This document shows, one piece after another, positions 17,394-28,764 of a stretch of 64,000 bases of DNA. The first letter of the stretch is position 1; each line of letters begins with the position of its first letter. The position numbers and the translations under genes are program-made. The stretch spans positions 3,100,001 through 3,164,000 of the forward strand of contig JADLSH010000184.1 of the NCBI GenBank assembly GCA_016169945.1. Reading direction: 5' to 3'. The stretch is from Trachythela sp. YZ-2020 (lineage: Eukaryota > Cnidaria > Anthozoa > Malacalcyonacea > Clavulariidae). The notes beneath the pieces were generated by a model that was not told where the DNA came from, made no database searches, and saw only the letters and a list, made by a program, of their open reading frames with translations.

Positions 17394-17560
17394 GACTATA
17401 TAATAAACAGAACATTACACGGTGGCTTGAAGTTATGAATTTTATCTTCTCGTGTTGAAAACAATATTTTACTCATTCGCTGCGCTCATTCGTAAAATAT
17501 TGTTTTCACCACTCGAAGATAAAATTCATATCTTCGCGTCGCCGTGTAATATCCTCTATT
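17394..17560. mobile_element. Palindromic MITE
   Basis: Two ~60-bp arms read outward from a centre near 17482. Both contain ATTACACGG at the tip, then TGAATTTTATCTTC and GAAAACAATATTTTA. The arms differ at a few sites. It has no coding capacity. This palindromic type is familiar to me from cnidarian genomes but I cannot name the family. Confidence 0.75.
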
Positions 17561-17692
17561 GATGGTGAACAGATTTGGTCATTTGCCAGATCACATTTGT
17601 CTTTAAATTGATTGGCTAGTCTCTATTAATATTATTCTTTACCATAAACAAAGTTAGAAGTAGATATGTGGAAAAACGGAAACTATAAAATT

Positions 17693-18494
17693 CAGTGGCG
17701 TGCTGGCTTGTGTTCGCCAGGGGAGGCCAGCTTGAAATTTGACGCCCCCTTGTAATATGTGTATGGTTGAGCGTCCTAGATGCGAGACCTCTAGGGGGGG
17801 CCGGGGGCATGCCCCACCGGGAAAATGTTGAAATTTAGAGTGCTATTTCTTGCGTTTTGGGTGGCGATTTGACGGAATTCTGAGAATTATAAAACATGCG
17901 CAATAAACAACACATTCAGGAGTTTGAATAAATATATAATTCATAGAGGAACGGTGAACTTACCAGTGAACGTAAGCCAAATCACTTCACATTTCACAAT
18001 TAACAATTTACATCCTTTGAGATATTACAGACTGGACAGTAATGACAGTAATGCTTGTAGTTGTAGGTAGGCTGGTGAATTTTTAATCCTCGTATAAGTC
18101 GTATTCCGACTAACAGAACTCAAATTAAGCGCGCGTACTAGCACTTTGAACAGTGCTTGCGGCAGTGCGGTAGTAAGTAATGCGATATTGCGATAGCCAA
18201 CATAAGAAAACCTGGCATATCGGAAATCACTAATATTTATCGGATACGTTTTATCAGATAAACGACAATATATCAATCATTAACAATCTCAAACTCTTTC
18301 TCTCTCGTTGGCTCATCGGATCTGACAAAATTCCAATTCGGACTAGCGCTTTTATGTGCACTTTTGTGTGCACTTTTGTGTGCGCTTTTGTGTGATTTGT
18401 GCAATTTTGGCGCCCCATTTATGTTTTGGCGCCCCCTAAAAAATCTTCGCTGGGGGGCCATGGCCCCCCGGCCCCCCCTGCCAGCACGCCACTG
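17693..18494. mobile_element. Non-autonomous hAT-like DNA transposon
   Basis: 802 bp with terminal inverted repeats CAGTGGCGTGCTGGC / GCCAGCACGCCACTG and a perfect 8-bp target duplication, ATAAAATT (17685-17692 and 18495-18502). The 8-bp duplication and the CAGTGGCG end are typical of hAT elements. Only short open frames are inside, including one over a GTGCACTTTT tandem run (18352-18405), so it depends on a transposase elsewhere. It interrupts the PH-gene relic region just downstream. Confidence 0.88.
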
Positions 18495-18502
18495 ATAAAA
18501 TT

Positions 18503-18632
18503 AGATAACATGGATATCTGGCTCGGATTTGCGTTTCCTCGACTCGAGGTAGGAAGCGTTTTCAGCCTCGGGTCTGAGTGGGTTTGCAGGGGATTTCTTG
18601 CTCGTGTAACTTTAGCGTGTCAAACAAACAAT
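18503..18632 (-). pseudogene. 3' fragment of the PH gene, relic 1
   Basis: About 130 bp matching the C-terminal third of the PH gene (compare 29835-29980). A ~31-bp deletion joins CTTGCT directly to CGTGTAAC. The same deletion is in the relic at 21345-21513, so both descend from one truncated copy. Confidence 0.8.
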
Positions 18633-18639
18633 ATAGTAA

Positions 18640-18891
18640 CAGTATATTTATTAAACGTGATAGATATTGGCTGTATGTGTACGTGTACTATTATTGGCAA
18701 AATTACAGATATTATACGCCCCTTATTTCCTATTTCACAATACAAGACTTCTTTCTTTGCTTTATCGCATTAATATTATTAATAGCTCACATCCATACTT
18801 TTATATGCCCGGAATGTTAAGACTTGACCTTAGCCAAGTTCATCAATATAGTTTCATGTAACAAATGTAAATAGTCTATATTAATATTATG
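18640..18891. repeat. Dispersed repeat R1, copy 1
   Basis: About 250 bp starting near TTTATTAAACGTGATAGATA. It recurs at 21536-21790 and 53715-53965. Long open frames through it differ between copies by indels, so it is not treated as a gene. The third copy marks the start of the large duplicated segment at 53.7 kb. Confidence 0.75.
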
Positions 18892-19881
18892 ATTTACCTG
18901 AATACTGAATTAGAAAAAGTGAATATTTGGATAAAAACCAATAAACTCTCTGTCAACATTAGTAAAACAAACTACATTATATTCAAATCAAAACAAAAAC
19001 CAATCTCAACAATTTTACTGATGCAAAACCCCTCGAGAGGGTGAACGTCGTAAAATTTTTAGGCATTTATATTGACGAGAATATTACCTGGAAATATCAC
19101 ATCAATCATGTTTGCAACAAAATTGTTAAGTCCATTGGAATTATCTCGAGATCACGTTATATATTATCTACTAAAACAAAGCTGGCATTATATTATACTC
19201 TAATTTATCCATACATTAGTTATTGCAACATAGTCTGGTCTTCAACATACGTATCTAACTTAAATCGGATTTGGCTACTCCAAAAACGAGCTGTACGTGT
19301 TATGACAAATTCAGATTATCGATTCGAGCTCATTCTGCCCCATTATTTGAACAATTGAAACTATTCGTTATTTTCAATGTGAACAAGTTTCAGATTGCTA
19401 AATTTATGTTTCTTTATCATCATCGGTTACTTCCAACTTCCCTCTCAGATTTATTCTTAAAAAATAATCAAGTCCATAGTTAAAATACCAGAAATGCAAA
19501 CTCTTATCGACCTTACTCTTGTCGAACCAACTTAAAGCAATTGACTATTCTTTATCAAGGCCCTAAAGTTTGGAATTCACTACCTCCTTCAATAAAAAGC
19601 TCCAACACTTTGTCTTCATTTAAAAAATCCCTTAATTGTTTTCTATTAATTAAATAAAATTTAATAAAAAAATTCTGCATTTGTAATGTCCAATCAGTAA
19701 ACTATTATTATTAAAATTATTTTTAAAATATTATTTATACATATATACACGAGGTGTCCTCGTTTATAAGCTTTGGCTTCCAGATGTCACCTCACCACTC
19801 GTACATTATTGTATTTGTATTTTTATTGTAAATTTTGTATTTGTGGAAATAAACTTGATTTGATTTGATTTGATTTGATTT
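18892..19881 (+). mobile_element. 5'-truncated non-LTR retrotransposon
   Basis: The 3' end of a jockey/CR1-like reverse transcriptase ORF with several frame breaks. One open part (19041-19358) reads VVKFLGIYIDENITWKYHIN and then LALYYTLIYPYISYCNIVW and LLQKRAVRVMT, the usual order of the RT C-terminal region. A later part ends with GPKVWNSLPPSIKS, typical of the last domain. The element ends in a (TTGAT)n run at 19855-19881, the kind of short-repeat tail used by these elements. Compared with the 53.9-kb paralogue, the insertion replaced about 20 bp of target. Confidence 0.85.
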
Positions 19882-19895
19882 GAAGTAGATATGTG

Positions 19896-20864
19896 AGCGC
19901 GCTGAAAATTCACAATATACCCTTTCGATAATTACGTTACAAATCACTCCTTGGCCCGCGAGCTTCATTCTCATGAATCGTGAATGAATTGCATTTTTCT
20001 TGATTCATGAAAGCGAGGTTCCCAGACCAAGGAAGAATTCGTGACCTAATCAGAATCGAAAGGCTGTATTGCATGCGTGCCAATAAGTAAAAATAGCTAC
20101 GCGGCAGTAAAATTACTCAGATATATTTTGGCATTCGAGAAAATCAATGGATTACTAGGACCCAAGTCTATTTGCAACTGAACAGTATTAGATAGTATTT
20201 ATCTTTCTTTTTCTTTTAAACAAGTCTTAAGAATAGCACGTAAAGCGACCCAAACTATACTTCGAAAGCGTGAAATTTGGAAATGATGAATAACCTATAG
20301 CAGTTTGAACAAGGACAGCGTCCTGGAATGTTAAAAAATAGAATGCTATTCTTAATGACAATAATTTTATATGAAAAGATTCCAAAAGTCAAAAGATTCG
20401 AATACCATGCATGCAACTGCCTTTGAGGCTCAGGAGTTGGGATTAATTTTACAGCCGTAAAAGTTGTTTTTTATGGATAATGCCACAGCTCATTAACCGG
20501 AATTATAGTATCCATAATAGTGTTAGGTGATCTCTGCAAGCTTGAAGAGCTTTTATAACAAGATCCCCTTCTCTACGTTCCTTACAATATAGTCACACAA
20601 TCTTGCTATATATAGTGACGCACTGAAATTGATACGATTAAAGTACAGTACAATTAACAATAGTGATATAAATGTAATTTACCGCAAGTTCTCAAGTCAT
20701 TACTTCTAACATCATGTTGTTGAGCAAATTATTTCATAGTTCCTTATTGGAAAGTTTCAGGAGTTAAAGTGAGACCACTCTACTTAATTGGAAGTAAAAG
20801 AACGTGCTAAACTGAGACTGAAAGTATTCTCAAAAAGCCTATTAAAAATCTATTAGATTTCTAT
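19896..20864. other. Non-coding stretch left of unit 1
   Basis: No gene. An imperfect hairpin lies at about 19949-20030 (arms CCTTGGCCCGCGAGCTTCAT and its partial complement). From about 20190 it aligns to 54120-54530, so it is part of the large duplication. Confidence 0.6.
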
Positions 20865-21344
20865 AATAAGTATATTATCCCTATCATGAGGGCCGGTTTC
20901 AGGAAACATTGCCTGTGATACGTGCGCCCACAAGAGGGGAAGGAAACAATGATTTACATGTCAATTGGATAATAATCATAATTGATACTAAGATCTAAAT
21001 GTTGGCATGAGCTTAAGTTTTCAATGAAGCCTTTCAAAAAACTGTCAACTTTGAAAAGTTAGAATTTCACCGCGGTTACATTAAAATACTCAACCATTAC
21101 TGACTTCAAATACAACATCAGTGAGAACGCCTGACTTTTTATTCAACTTACAAGTGAAAGAACGTGCTAAAGCCTAAACGTACTCTAAGTCCTCTTAAAA
21201 CCAATAAAGGAAACTATAAAATGTTTTAACACCTTTGGTGTGAGGATTTACAGGTGATGTAGTCAGTACGTGTGCTCACAAAGGAACGATTTATACATGT
21301 CAATGACCAATCATGTGATATAGCATTTGAATTACGCGCGGTCC

Positions 21345-21513
21345 AGTAGTTTTTCCTTGCTATCAGTTGTCCATGCACTAGGAAAATGGGAGATAACATG
21401 GATATCTGTCTCGGATATGCGTTTCCTCGACTCGAGGTAGGAAGCGTTTTCAGCCTCGGGTCTGAGTGGGTTTGCGGGTGATTTCTTGCTCGTGTAACTT
21501 TAGCAAGTTAAAC
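21345..21513 (-). pseudogene. 3' fragment of the PH gene, relic 2
   Basis: Same relic as 18503-18632, with the shared ~31-bp deletion. It reaches slightly further (AGTTTTTCCTTGCTATCAGT). It is flanked by a local ~110-bp direct duplication (21230-21342 and 21840-21940), as if inserted by unequal exchange. Confidence 0.8.
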
Positions 21514-21535
21514 GAACAATATTGTAAGTTAGAGT

Positions 21536-21790
21536 ATATTTATGAAACGTGATCGATATTGGCTGTATGTGTACGTGTACTATTATTGGCAAAATTACAG
21601 ATCTTATACGCCCCTTATTTCCTATTTCACCATACAAGACTTCTTTCTTTGCTTTATCGCGTTAATATAGCTCACGTCCATACTTTTATATGCCCCGGAA
21701 TGTTAGGACTTGACCTTAGCCAAGTTCATCAATATATTTTCATGTTACAAATGTAAATAGTCTATATTAATATTATTCTATATTAATGTT
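21536..21790. repeat. Dispersed repeat R1, copy 2
   Basis: Matches 18640-18891, again directly following a PH relic. Confidence 0.7.
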
Positions 21791-22584
21791 ATTCTTTACC
21801 GAAAGACACCCTTTCGATAATTACGTCACAAATCTCTTCTGTAACACCGCTGGTGTGAGGATTTACAGGTAATGTAGTCAGTACGTGTGCTCACAAAGGA
21901 ATAATTTTATATATAGCATTTGAATTACGTGCAGTCCATATGGAATCATGATTTTGAGGCTAGTTTACAAGAATGTAGGAAATCAAGTCCCAGAAGCTTA
22001 AATACGAAAATACTTGGTCGCAAGTTTCCAGTTCACCACCTACCATGTTAGGCTCTATTTTCGTGATCACCTCCACCCAAATACCCCTCCCCGACCCCCA
22101 CCCAACCCCTTCTCCTCACACTGGCCAATTCTCAAAAGAGGCCCTGGACTCACTTGACACTACTTTTAACCATGTAAAAAGCAGTTTTCTAAAATATAAT
22201 AACACTTTGACGTTTCGAGCCGTGTCAGCACGTCAGTAGAGTAATTAAGTGGCTAAGAGATTTGTGGTCATTCGCTTTGTGGCACCAATCTCTTGACAAA
22301 ATGTCATCGCTCAAAATGTCGAAGTGTTTAGTTAGTATTCGCAGTAATCAGTAGTTACATCAGGTCAGGCACTAACCACGGTAGCATAACGCCAATTGAC
22401 GTATTGTGCAATATCATCTACATTGGAACCCAACTTTTAAGACACTAATTAAAACGCAAACAAACATAATTATGGATAAATTAAGAACATTCTATTTACA
22501 AATAAATATTATTTACATCAACAAGCTGGTGTTGCCACATCTAAAAAATAAACAATTCAACGTTCTCAATATTATTGTACACGT

Positions 22585-23494
22585 TTAACCGGGTGCTCTA
22601 GTTTCGAGCGAAGTTTCGCGAACATGTTCGACTTGTGTTTTGCGTCACTTTTGTTCTTAAGTTGTTTCTCAGCTTGGACAGTTAGCGAGTCTCTGTGTTC
22701 AAAACTACAAGAGTTTGCGAAGAGTTTTTCCTTGCTATCAGTTGTCCATGCACTAGGAAAGTGGGAGATAACATGGATATCTGACTCGGATATGCGTTTC
22801 CTCGACTCAACTTCGACCCGAGGTAGGGAGCGTTTTCAGCCTCGGGTCTGAGTGTGTTTGCTGGTGATTTCTTGCTAGGGAAGTTGAATGCACTCAATGC
22901 AGTGTTTGTAACATCGTATAACTTCAGCGAGTCAAACGATTTTGATCTTCGAATGCTACCTTTGTCGCCCTTTCTGCGCTTACGTCTCAAACTTTGTCCA
23001 TTACTACTCGTGCTGATTTTGCGTTCGAGCTTTTCTTTCTTCGTAGAATCGTCGTTAGTAGCTGCTTTGTCTTCCTCGATAGTGCTCGATGTTCTGTTGA
23101 AAACACGCGTCGTTAGAAGCGCCTCTGAGAAGGCTTTCATCATAATCATCATCCAATTATCTCTATCTTTCTTACGGTTGAAACCAAGTGTAAAACTTGG
23201 GCTGGTTTTGCTTGTCAGTTGCATACAGCAAAGTTTACAACTGTTAAGTTCCATATGGACAAGTTTTATTGAAGATAGTTGCTCGTAGGGTAGAAAGCAA
23301 AGCGGTTTTGTGTCATGGTTTGGTTTTCCTTCAAACGAGATCAGACCGTTCGCTGTCAGAACAAAGTATTGCATCTTTGGTGCTTTCAGTAGACCGCTAT
23401 GAAACTTGATCAAGTAGCCTTGCTTTGTGGCAAACTTTTTCCATGATAATTCTTCAGATTTCTCATTCGCATTTTCCATTATTCCTTTAATATG
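22585..23494 (-). pseudogene. PH-domain protein, copy B, damaged at both ends
   Basis: The PH domain and basic linker are intact, but two lesions set this copy apart. First, the usual start (MDHIKG) is lost because a ~200-bp deletion joins its upstream flank to the gene. The next in-frame ATG is at 23479 (MENANEK), about seven residues inside. Second, an ~11-bp insertion near 22810 (AACTTCGACCC) shifts the frame, so the last ~70 residues are replaced and translation stops at 22682. A protein of ~266 aa with a complete PH domain is still possible. Expression is unknown; I class it as a pseudogene with reservation. Confidence 0.7.
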
Positions 23495-24551
23495 ATAAGT
23501 TGCCGCCTTCGAGCAAGGTCGTCGAACTGAAACTCGGAGGCATGTGACATTTGTAAATTTGAAATTCAAATTTCATTTTTGTCTCGATGCAATGCGGCAC
23601 CTTTCAATATTTAGTATTGAATTAAAGTCCCATAACTTAATTCATATTTGTAAAATCTTCGCTCTAACGAGTAGGCTAAAAATGTTAAACCGACCGGTGG
23701 TGGTCCAATGGTAGTGTGGGTAGTTTTCTACAACATATGTTTCTTTGTATATTCAGACTGAGAAAGTATATTATTATAGTATATAGCCTACTGAATATGT
23801 TTTCCATTGCAGATATTTGAGGGTTTGTGGGATCGAAGCGAAGGGTAGCGAAGGCCCTTCGTGTGAAAGTTGGTGAAGAATTAGAGTCGTCGCTTGAAAC
23901 GTCGAAGTTCTGGCTGTATTTTTCAGGTAGTTTGATCCTAGAAACCCTCACGTATACTATAGTATAAACTATTGTAGTATTATTTTTTATCATTTTAATT
24001 AAGTAACTATTTCTTAGCACTGATAGTATGCAACCTGCTAATGATATGGCCTATTATTGAGTAATGTGTCAAAAATGAGTACGACTATCAGAAAATGTTA
24101 TTTCTGCGTACATCAATCTAATATATTTGAATATTTGCATATTTGGATATTGCATCACAATGCAGAAATTCAAATGTTTCAAAATGAATGACTCAAACCA
24201 CATACTATACGAGCAAAATTTGTCACTGCAAGAAAACGCCAACAGACAAGATATAAACACGCGGTAACTTTATGTTCAAGAATATTCAAGTTAGCTGTAT
24301 ATGTGACATAGTCAGATATTCATATAGCAGACAACGCCATAACTCACAAGATATTCTCGTGACATTATATAAGCATTGCAATTGTCTCAAGTCTTTGCTG
24401 AAGGGAGAGTCATTGTACACAAAAATTATATTGGGTTTATCGAGCCAGGAATTGCCATATTTGTGTTACAGTAGTTTGCCAAAAAATATAATATACAGCA
24501 GCTGGACTGTCTTTCCAAATGTAACTGGTAGCTTGAGTTTGGATATTGTTT

Positions 24552-24759
24552 TATACAATAACATGTATATAACGCGTGCTCTGATTGGTCGAAACCCGTG
24601 TTTGGATCAGGCCATCCAAACACGGAAGACTATCGTGTTGTTGTTATTTTATAAAACAATTACTTTATGGTTTCCGTGTTTGGATGGCCTGACTCTCGCA
24701 ACATTCCCGAGTGTTTGGATCAGGCCATCCAAACACGAAAACCATAAAGTAATTGTATA
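24552..24759. mobile_element. Hairpin MITE, present only in unit 1
   Basis: 208 bp ending in TATACAATAAC and GTAATTGTATA, with T-rich flanks. The matching positions in unit 2 (near 31575) and unit 3 (near 38645) lack it, giving a clean empty site (GATATTGTTTTCCTTAAAAA). Inside, two 37-bp arms (24656-24692 and 24720-24756) pair with one mismatch around a 27-nt spacer, and a short TGTTTGGAT...ATCCAAACA hairpin precedes them. Confidence 0.85.
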
Positions 24760-27700
24760 TTCCTTAAAAATGCGCTGCCAGTGGTATATAGCTAGTCAAG
24801 ATTCGTCACGAATATAAATGTATTAAAGTGCTGGTTAAAGCTGGTTTGCACTATATGAACATTTTCACAATGGCGTCATGTGACTTTGACGCACAAAATT
24901 CTATCTAGCTTTCGAAGACATTTATGTTAATTGTTCACACTTTGCCTTTGATCAACGCATATATACTATAGATAAGTCAGGCTTTGAGGAAAATTAATGC
25001 ATGTATTCTGTATGGCAGGAAATTTTGATTATATTTGGTTATCGTCTATCCTATGTCATATATCCATATAGCAGATATAATGCTACTCCTGACTTTAATC
25101 ATTATCCATTGATTCATATATTATTTACTTTCTAAACTTTGTCTCTAAGTGCATGTACACAAAATTGGAAAAAGCGCACCATAATCGGCAATTAAGTCAA
25201 CGTTTTGCTAGCATGGTAATTCTGCTGGATAATGGTCAATTTAAATAGAACCCAATATTCTTCTATTTGGCGTAGAGACATATCCTAGAGGATTTTACTT
25301 TGGGTTTAACGCTATTTTTATGTGCATGTTCCTATTATTCGAAACAGCGCACCAAATTAGGCAAATCAGAAAGAGTATCGGAGATAAATATAAAATCTAT
25401 TTTTAATTTGCGTAGGCATATCCTACAAGATTCGACTGACAAAAACGGCCCCGTAATTGCTGTGTGAAGGGCCACGATAATAATTATCAACAGACGTTCA
25501 TAATTGCAAGTTTGGAATTTAATGCATGTATCCTAAAGCATACATAGCATTCCATGTGGGTATATTTCGTCAGATTGATATTCAACGTTAACAATTATCT
25601 AGACAATTCAAAACGAGAAAGAGAATTCCCATAACACACAACAACAACGTCACCGTAACGTAATTTAACACTAGGCATTTTTTCGATGTGGTTTTCACAT
25701 TGACCAAGAATTCGTATAATATATATTTAGACCCGACAAAGGTTAAATCGAAAATGAAAACTGTATTACGTAATTCAAATTTATATATCAAGGAATTGAA
25801 GAAAGCCGGAATAGAATGAATTTAAGTGTGGGCAAATAATTAATATGCCGTATTTCATACTATCTATATTCTTATGATAACCTGAATTAAAGCCAGCCCG
25901 CTGCGGAAATTATATATTATGACCTTGAGAATTTTTGGCAAAAGAAAATTATTCCTGGTTGTGATCTGGAACACTCACGCTCAAACCTATGACGTCAAAT
26001 TAATATTTTGAATCAATTTTTAATTCCGGTTTGAGAAATACGTTTTCAAACTGACCCGGTGATCGGCGGAAATATTTAAGTTTGCCTTCGTTAATACCAT
26101 TGTATAATCACTTTCCTACTTTTGGTTTTCAAAATTATATTTCGTAATTTTCGTTTGTCGTCTTTTCTCTTTTGAAGCAAGATTATGTTAATTAATGCAG
26201 AATTGGTTATAAGAGTGTTAGGTGGTTGTCAAAGTGTTCAGTAGGCAGAATAGCAAGGGCTTTTGTTTTGAAACAAGCTAGTGAATCATTTGATCGTTTC
26301 GACTGTCAAGTGCTCTTCAAATAAATAGATTGAACCGGGATTATTACAAGTATAGTGAATTGGTAAGGGTTGGGTCAACTTGATAATATTAAAACCGGGT
26401 TACAGGGGAAAAGTCTATACAATCAAAAGTGTCTACAGTCTTTGTCTAGTGTTGCGATGCAGGTCTGGCCAAATCAGGCACCATCTCTGAAAATCCCACA
26501 CTCTACAAACTATATACTAACCTTATTGCAGTGGATGGCAGTGTGACCGTTCTAAGTTGCTCTCCATAGTCCTAATAAATCCAGCCTTATGAACCATTTC
26601 TTGTTGGCAGATAAGTTACACAATGTGGGACATGCAGTACATGTTCTTCAACTCTAAAAAGAGAGACAGTTATCTGGGTGATTAAATTGTTCATTATATG
26701 TGTATTGAGCTTGTGCTTGATGTAATGGAAATATTAAGCATCATTTGTTCGCTGCTATTAATATCAATACATTTTAAGTTGACCACTGCACTGTGGAGCA
26801 ACATAGATAGATAAACGTTTCCTAATACGCACTATATAAGTAATGGTCTAGTGTTACTACAGGAGGAAACTTGCAAACTAACTGACTTCTTATTATGCTA
26901 GATAACTGTATAAGTTCATAACTGTTCTCCCTAGAGATCCAATAAGAGCAATCATTTTATGGTCCAGTATTACAAAAGGAAGAGTGCCCATGCAGATTAC
27001 CCATATTACGTAAACCCCGCAAGACATGCGTCTTTTACACAGCCACAGGATAATATTTCTGCTACTCAAAGGCGATCACTGAAAATTGAGTTCTTTCCCA
27101 AATACACAACACTTGAAATCTCTAGAAAATCTAGCTTATTCAACCTTTATTTTATCGGTTTTGTGGTAATCACCACGACTATACTTAGCAAACATACAAT
27201 ATGCCCAAAAATGTATTCCGGCATGCAGCAGTTATTTGCAGATGCATAATGATCAGACAATTAAACATAAAACAAGAAAATGAATAATAGCATGTTTTGC
27301 CTAGAATCGTTGAGAGCTATAGAGATTGTATACCAGCTCTTCGACTCGTTTTAATTCCGTCGTTTCGACGTTGATTATGGATAACTGTCTTATCTATAGT
27401 ATTGGAATACAGCATGTCTTAGCTTCCATCTTACTGATCTTAGCAGATGACCTTGAAAATATCTCAACAATATTGCAATGGTTATTCAATATTATCCAAA
27501 GAAGTGTTTACACATGCAGCCCTGGCTAAACTATAACTTAATTTATGCTGGATAACTCTGTCTCATAAAAATATTTCGGCTCAAAATTTTTGCAGCTACG
27601 TCAGTCAATAGAACATACATTAAAGTGAATCAGAGAATGAATAGCATTTTGTTTTGCATTTAATCGTTATGACCTAGAAATTATATAGCATGCAGGTCTT

Positions 27701-28764
27701 TGACTCGCCATGTTTCCGTCGTTCCTAATGGCTATATACGTAAATTCGTCGATAAATGTCATAATTTTAGTATTGGAATATATCATGTATAAGCTTCCGT
27801 CTTAGCATATGACCGATAACGCTGGAAGTGCTTGCATGCAACCCTACATGAAGGACTAGTCCTATATCATGAGAAAAATCAGCCCTCTTGCTAGGTCTGA
27901 CTTTCTTCCGTAAACAGTGCAAAATGCCGGCGGTGATTCGTATACAAAATTATTTTCTTACAATGTCCAGTTAAATTCCAAAATTTTTGAAACTCCAGAA
28001 CTGCATTTATAGCCTTTTCTGTCCAATTGACCGTATTTCTATGTTAGGTATTCAGTAAAAATATCAGATTCTTTCAAGTAAGATTTTTCAGAGTGGGGGG
28101 CATCACAAACCCGCGCCGCGCCACTCGCTGTACGTTCCTATGCACTTGCTCTCTAAATTAACGGTATCGAGGTGCAATGACATTGATTACTAAACTGTTC
28201 TTCTTACATGTCCTTCTATATAGAAGGACACCAAAACTAAACTATAACTCTATTTATACTGGATAGCTCAAACACTTCTAAACTGCTCCCCCTGCATGCA
28301 TGAGGTTCAGTAACGATCATCCCTTATATATTGGTCCTAGTAGTGTTACTACTGGAGGAAACTATACTTTATTTATACTGCGTAGCTCTATTAGTTTAAA
28401 ATTGTTCTCTCTATACTATACATGCAGCTCATGAAATTATTTCCGCCGCAATTATTTGCGTGCACTATGTCAGCAAGTATAAACTTCCTTGAATCAAGTA
28501 GAGTGAATTGCGTATATAGAAACTCGTCGACTCGCTATATTTCCGTCGTCACTGACGTAAAATGTCGATAAAAGTCATATTCTTAGTATTGGAGATATGG
28601 AATAAATAATCTAAGCATCCGAAAAACTCGGGAAGTGTTGAAATGCATGAGTCCTACCACGAGAAAAACCAGCCATCGTGGAGTCTTGCTTAGGGTGGCT
28701 ATCTTCCGCAAACAACTGCATGGTTAAATAGCTTCCGTATAACTCATTATTTTCCCACCATTAC

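Larger units (their letters stand above)
20865..28764. repeat. Tandem unit 1
   Basis: First of three head-to-tail units, bounded by AATAAGTATATTATCCCTAT on the left and TTTTCCCACCATTAC on the right. It is about 1 kb longer than unit 2 because it contains an extra PH relic with repeat R1 (21340-21840) and a MITE (24552-24759). It carries PH copy B. Intergenic parts hold no other recognisable gene; short open frames such as 27326-27529 are shared repeat sequence. Confidence 0.85.

Noticed and set aside
18273..18461. Lys-Ser-Ala-His tetrapeptide repeat frame
   Set aside because: Produced by a GTGCACTTTT tandem run inside the hAT-like element.
18578..18861. Tyr-rich frame (YWLYVYVYYYW) repeated at 21559 and 53668
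   Set aside because: Belongs to dispersed repeat R1. Reading frames are not kept between copies and no domain is recognisable.
27326..27529. Frame shared by three units (also 34204-34449 and 41212-41499)
   Set aside because: Repeated only because the units are duplicated; indels change its length and ends, and no domain is seen.
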